From Halioglobus japonicus (GTDB lineage: Bacteria; Pseudomonadota; Gammaproteobacteria; Pseudomonadales; Halieaceae): 56,559 nt of DNA. Within the stretch, counting starts at the first letter, position 1. The number at the start of each line of letters is the position of its first letter. This document shows, in pieces, positions 53,670 through 56,559 of this stretch. The translations under genes and the position numbers were made by a program. Below the pieces are notes generated by a model. The model did not search any database. It was given only the letters and a program-made list of their open reading frames with translations, and had not been told where the DNA came from. Location: positions 88,606 to 145,164 of the forward strand of contig CACSIL010000002.1 in assembly GCA_902705825.1 (NCBI GenBank). Direction: 5' to 3'.

Positions 53670-54434
53670 ATGAGTACCTCTATCGATTTAACGGGCCAGG
53701 TCGCACTGGTAACCGGTGGCAGTAAAGGAATTGGGCGCGCGATAGCCGAAGCGTTTCTGGATGCCGGTGCCGACGTGCTTGTATTTGATATCGCGCTGCC
53801 AGATGAGGATCAGTCACTGCACCTGCATGCCGAACAGCAACAGCGAACCATCACATATAGCCAGACCAATACCAGTGACGGCAACGCGGTGCGCGATGCG
53901 CTTGCGGCGTATTGCAAGACCAGCAATACGCAAGGCATTGATATCCTGGTAAACAACACCGGTATCAGCACCGTGAAGCCTTTTCTCGACCTGGCGGAGG
54001 AGGAGTGGGATTCGCTATTTGCGACCAATGTAAAGTCAGTCTTTCATTGCTGCCAGGCTGTGCTGCCGTTGATGCTGGAAAAGGGGAGGGGCTGCATTGT
54101 GAACATCGCGTCCGAGCTCGCGTATCTGGGGCGTGCACAATTCGCGGCATATACCGCGTCCAAAGGCGCTGTTCTTTCTCTGACGAGATCATTGGCCCGG
54201 GAGTTTGCGCCGACTATCAAAGTCAATGGTATAGCCCCGGGCCCCTGTGATACCGATATGCTGCGCGGTGAAATAGAGACACCTGAACAATGGGAAAAGG
54301 AGATCGACTTACCGTTAGGCCGGGTAGCCAAGCCAGAGGAGATTGCGATGACAGCGGTTTTTTTGGCATCGGATTTTTCCAGTTTTTACTGCGGTGAGAT
54401 ATTGAGTCCCAACGGTGGATCTTTGATGCGTTAG
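53670..54434 (+). CDS. Short-chain dehydrogenase/reductase
   Basis: 254 residues, classical SDR. VALVTGGSKGIGRAIAEAF binds the NAD(P) cofactor, NNTGIS follows, IVNIASELAYLGRA carries the Ser region and YTASKGAVLSLTRSL the Tyr-x3-Lys. The C-terminus ends LSPNGGSLMR. It begins at the base after the Rieske stop, so it is co-transcribed and translationally coupled, and probably oxidises an alcohol made by the Rieske enzyme. An N-T-G replaces the usual N-A-G. Confidence 0.92.
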   Translation: MSTSIDLTGQVALVTGGSKGIGRAIAEAFLDAGADVLVFDIALPDEDQSLHLHAEQQQRTITYSQTNTSDGNAVRDALAAYCKTSNTQGIDILVNNTGISTVKPFLDLAEEEWDSLFATNVKSVFHCCQAVLPLMLEKGRGCIVNIASELAYLGRAQFAAYTASKGAVLSLTRSLAREFAPTIKVNGIAPGPCDTDMLRGEIETPEQWEKEIDLPLGRVAKPEEIAMTAVFLASDFSSFYCGEILSPNGGSLMR

Positions 54435-54500
54435 TCCATGTATTGGCTGTTGTACGCCGGCTTTATGGGATATCACGTAAGAATCTAGTGAGAAATAGTT

Positions 54501-55268
54501 ATGCTGAGAACAGACCAACTGACATGGACTGAGTATGTCGAAAAGTTAAAAGAGGAACCGATTGTTTTTCTGCCGGTAGGTGCTCACGAGCAACATGGAC
54601 CACACTTGCCAATGGGCACAGATGCCATTCTCGCGACAAAGATGGCCGAGGCGGTTGCAGCTGGTCTGCAGGGGCTGGTGTTGCCGACCATCAGCTATGG
54701 TTATAAATCGCAGGCCAGATCCGGCGGGGGACAAACCTTTGTCGGCACCACAAGTCTGGATGGCCAGACACTGATAGCGACGACCCAGGATATTGTTCGC
54801 GAATTAGCGCGTCACGGGGTGCGTCGTCTGGTCGTGCTCGATGGGCACTTTGAAAATCAGTGGTTTCTTACCGAGGGTATCGAGCTGGCGCAACGCGAAC
54901 TGCAAGCCAGTGGCGGTGCTATGGATATAGTACGTACGGAGTATTGGGATTTTTGTCCGGAAGCTGTTCTGGATACCGTCTTTGAAGGGGAGTTTCCCGG
55001 CTACGACCTCGAACATGCCGCATTGATAGAAACATCGATGATGTTGTACTGGCAGCCAGAGCTGGTGCGGGTGGATAGTATTCCGCAAAATGATCAGGCG
55101 AGTTTTGCAACGTTTGACACTTATCCGCAGGATGGAAGAGGGGGGCCTGCTTCCGGTGTGCTGGCACCAGCTAAAGGTGCCAGTGGCGCCAAGGGTCAGT
55201 TAATTATCGAAAGTACCATTACCGCCATTACACAGGCGCTGGGCGCACACTTTCAGGCGAATAGTTGA
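54501..55268 (+). CDS. Creatininase family amidohydrolase
   Basis: 255 residues. The dinuclear metal site is indicated by PVGAHEQHGPHLPMGTDAI (Glu, His, Asp), then LDGHFENQWF (His) and EFPGYDLEHAALIETSMM (Glu). The family opens cyclic amides (creatinine) or hydrolyses related amides and formamides (FAPy deformylase, MftE peptidase), so the class is clear but the substrate is not. It follows the SDR by 66 bases and probably completes the operon. Confidence 0.93.
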   Translation: MLRTDQLTWTEYVEKLKEEPIVFLPVGAHEQHGPHLPMGTDAILATKMAEAVAAGLQGLVLPTISYGYKSQARSGGGQTFVGTTSLDGQTLIATTQDIVRELARHGVRRLVVLDGHFENQWFLTEGIELAQRELQASGGAMDIVRTEYWDFCPEAVLDTVFEGEFPGYDLEHAALIETSMMLYWQPELVRVDSIPQNDQASFATFDTYPQDGRGGPASGVLAPAKGASGAKGQLIIESTITAITQALGAHFQANS

Positions 55269-55341
55269 AGGCCCGTTTGATAGGTGTTGTGCTAACCCGT
55301 CAGGGGTTTGTCCACGCGTAAGTGTCCCGAGCGCGAAAATT

Positions 55342-55923
55342 TCAGCTTGAACGGCGACGCTGCAGCAAAAGCACGATCGCCGATAACGCTAACACCAAAC
55401 TGGATGGAATGGGAATGGCGTTGGTGGCCTCAGTCAAGAGTGCCAGGGTTATAAATGACGACTCGAATCGTCCGGGTTCTCCTGTGTCTTCAGTCATATC
55501 CGCATTGATGTTCAAAAAACGTCTGGTGGTCACCGTGCCAGGGATGCTTGAGTCCTGGACGACTGGTCTCAACTGACGATAGGTAGAAGGCGCGATATAG
55601 GTCTCTGGTATGGCGAACCCACAATAAAAGGTGCTTTCGCAGCCGTTGAACTGGTCTGCTGTAGGTTTGTTTGTCATTGAGAGCAGGGCGTCAAACAATG
55701 CATTCGACATCGCCTGAGCCTGGCCGAACCAATTGGGAGATGAAACTTGCGCAACTGGAAAGTAATCCTCGAAAACGCCATCGACAAAATTCACATCGTA
55801 AAGCCCGCCATTGTATTCGACGCCGGAGAGAACACGTCCATCGCTCGAAAGCATCGGTATAGCATGTGCAATAGGTGCCAATGTGACTAAGGTTAACGCG
55901 AGGACAGAGGAAAATAGTTTCAT
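55342..55923 (-). CDS. PEP-CTERM-like exported protein
   Basis: 193 residues from ATG 55923. An N-terminal signal (LFSSVLALTLVTLAPIAHA) is followed by a 140-residue mature region rich in Asn, Thr and Phe with two Cys, and a C-terminal sorting tail: IPIPSS, hydrophobic LVLALSAIVLLL, then QRRRSS. This resembles the PEP-CTERM/VPLPA-type exosortase signals, with IPIPS in place of VPEP. An exosortase is not in the window. The mature part matches nothing I recognise. Confidence 0.75.
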   Translation of the reverse strand: MKLFSSVLALTLVTLAPIAHAIPMLSSDGRVLSGVEYNGGLYDVNFVDGVFEDYFPVAQVSSPNWFGQAQAMSNALFDALLSMTNKPTADQFNGCESTFYCGFAIPETYIAPSTYRQLRPVVQDSSIPGTVTTRRFLNINADMTEDTGEPGRFESSFITLALLTEATNAIPIPSSLVLALSAIVLLLQRRRSS

Positions 55924-56212
55924 AGTATTCACCCAAGTAAAATCCAAAAGGAAAATTTATTATGTAGTCTTGAGTATAGGTTGATTTTCGGGTGGAGCAA
56001 GCACATCAGAATGTCCTCATCCACGAGGCGAACACAGGTGCAATATAGGAGTCCGGAACCGGATAGCCGGCGTACGACCAACTTCCGTTATCACCCAATA
56101 GAGACTCACAGAGATTGGTTCGATAACGCACATAGGTTGGCTTGCGACAATGTGTGTGACGCAAACCCTCTCTATGCAGTGTCAGGAGAGTTAATCGTCC
56201 CGGATGATAGCG
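55924..56212. other. Intergenic region near the right end
   Basis: No gene is supported; the 80-codon frame at 55981 has no recognisable features. The left part is AT-rich (55940-55985) and should hold the promoter of the PEP-CTERM-like gene. Confidence 0.45.
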
Positions 56213-56559
56213 TTAAATCGTAGCCTCGTTAAAACAAAAGGCATTGAGCTTATTGCCATCGGGATCGCGGAAGTAACCGGCATAGAAATTGTCGATACGT
56301 TGTCCCGGAGCCCCTTCATCGGAAGCGCCAAGCGCGATAGCTTTGTCGTAGAAAGCCTGAACCTGTTCCTCGTTCTCCATCTGCATCGCGACCATAACGC
56401 CATTACCGACGGTAGCAGAGCTCTCATCGAAGGGTGGAGTAACCCCTACCGCAGCCTCCTCGAGAGACTTGCCCCAGAGAACCAGTTTGCCATCGTCCCA
56501 GATACGGCTGAAGCCGATCGTTCCCATTAGTGCATCGTAGAAGGTGCACGCTGTTTCGA
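56213..56559 (-). CDS. VOC family protein, 5' end off window
   Basis: The frame is open to the right edge (the visible frame begins ...ETACTFYDALMGTIGF), so only the last 115 residues are seen. LVLWGKSLEE, DEGAPGQRIDNFYAGYFRDP and DGNKLNAFCF place it in the glyoxalase/VOC fold, close to the protein encoded at 30820. The internal ATG at 56527 is not the start. Function unknown. Confidence 0.88.
   Translation of the reverse strand, partial: ETACTFYDALMGTIGFSRIWDDGKLVLWGKSLEEAAVGVTPPFDESSATVGNGVMVAMQMENEEQVQAFYDKAIALGASDEGAPGQRIDNFYAGYFRDPDGNKLNAFCFNEATI

Overview
The window is chromosomal DNA of a Gammaproteobacterium. The evidence is a pspF/pspA-pspB-pspC envelope-stress locus with a sigma-54 promoter, TsaB, TrpS, a long-form PurC, PPK1, YjgR/YpfJ/YedI-type proteins and an AlgP-like Lys-Ala repeat protein. 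Aerobic oxidative enzymes (a KstD-like flavoprotein, a Rieske oxygenase, an enoyl-CoA hydratase, several SDRs) and a PEP-CTERM-like sorting tail suggest a marine oligotroph of the Cellvibrionales/Halieaceae kind. That order-level guess rests on gene content only. I saw no tRNA, rRNA, insertion sequence, prophage or CRISPR array.

Layout. 1-6.7 kb: housekeeping genes (adk 3' end, Lys-Ala repeat protein, mobA, tsaB, uppP, M18 aminopeptidase, a GTDC1-like tRNA-queuosine glycosyltransferase, trpS). 7.0-12.2 kb: two small membrane proteins sharing a PGY-x-V motif, a HemY-like flavoprotein, a GT2 glycosyltransferase and a MATE-type exporter. 12.3-14.1 kb: an acyltransferase and an SDR. 14.5-23.2 kb: a one-direction glycan cluster containing an epimerase, a second HemY-like flavoprotein, GtrA, a methyltransferase, a HAD-UbiA fusion, DprE1, DprE2 and, after a gap, a B12-type radical SAM enzyme. 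23.2-26.1 kb: the psp locus. 26.2-34.7 kb: lipase-like hydrolase, tandem Usp protein, ppk1, VOC protein, YedI, YjgR, YpfJ. 34.8-42.0 kb: metabolic genes (amidase, truncated globin, purC, TSUP permease, enoyl-CoA hydratase, DUF442 phosphatase-like protein, Nudix, cytochrome b561). 42.4-46.7 kb: a secreted M6 protease with thrombospondin-3 and dockerin repeats, a lipoprotein and a GFA protein. 46.9-55.3 kb: cytochrome c', KstD-like dehydrogenase, class III aminotransferase, AEC transporter, MarR-like regulator and a Rieske/SDR/creatininase operon. The window ends with a PEP-CTERM-like protein and a partial VOC gene.

The most notable system is at 17.9-21.4 kb. Three abutting genes together encode every step from PRPP plus polyprenyl phosphate to polyprenyl-phospho-D-arabinofuranose, the donor best known from mycobacterial cell walls: UbiA-type phosphoribosyltransferase, HAD phosphatase fused to its N-terminus, then DprE1 and DprE2. 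They sit with GtrA, an epimerase, a methyltransferase and a HemY-like flavoprotein, so the lipid-linked sugar may be further modified and flipped. No GT-C arabinosyltransferase is in the window, so the final acceptor is unknown.
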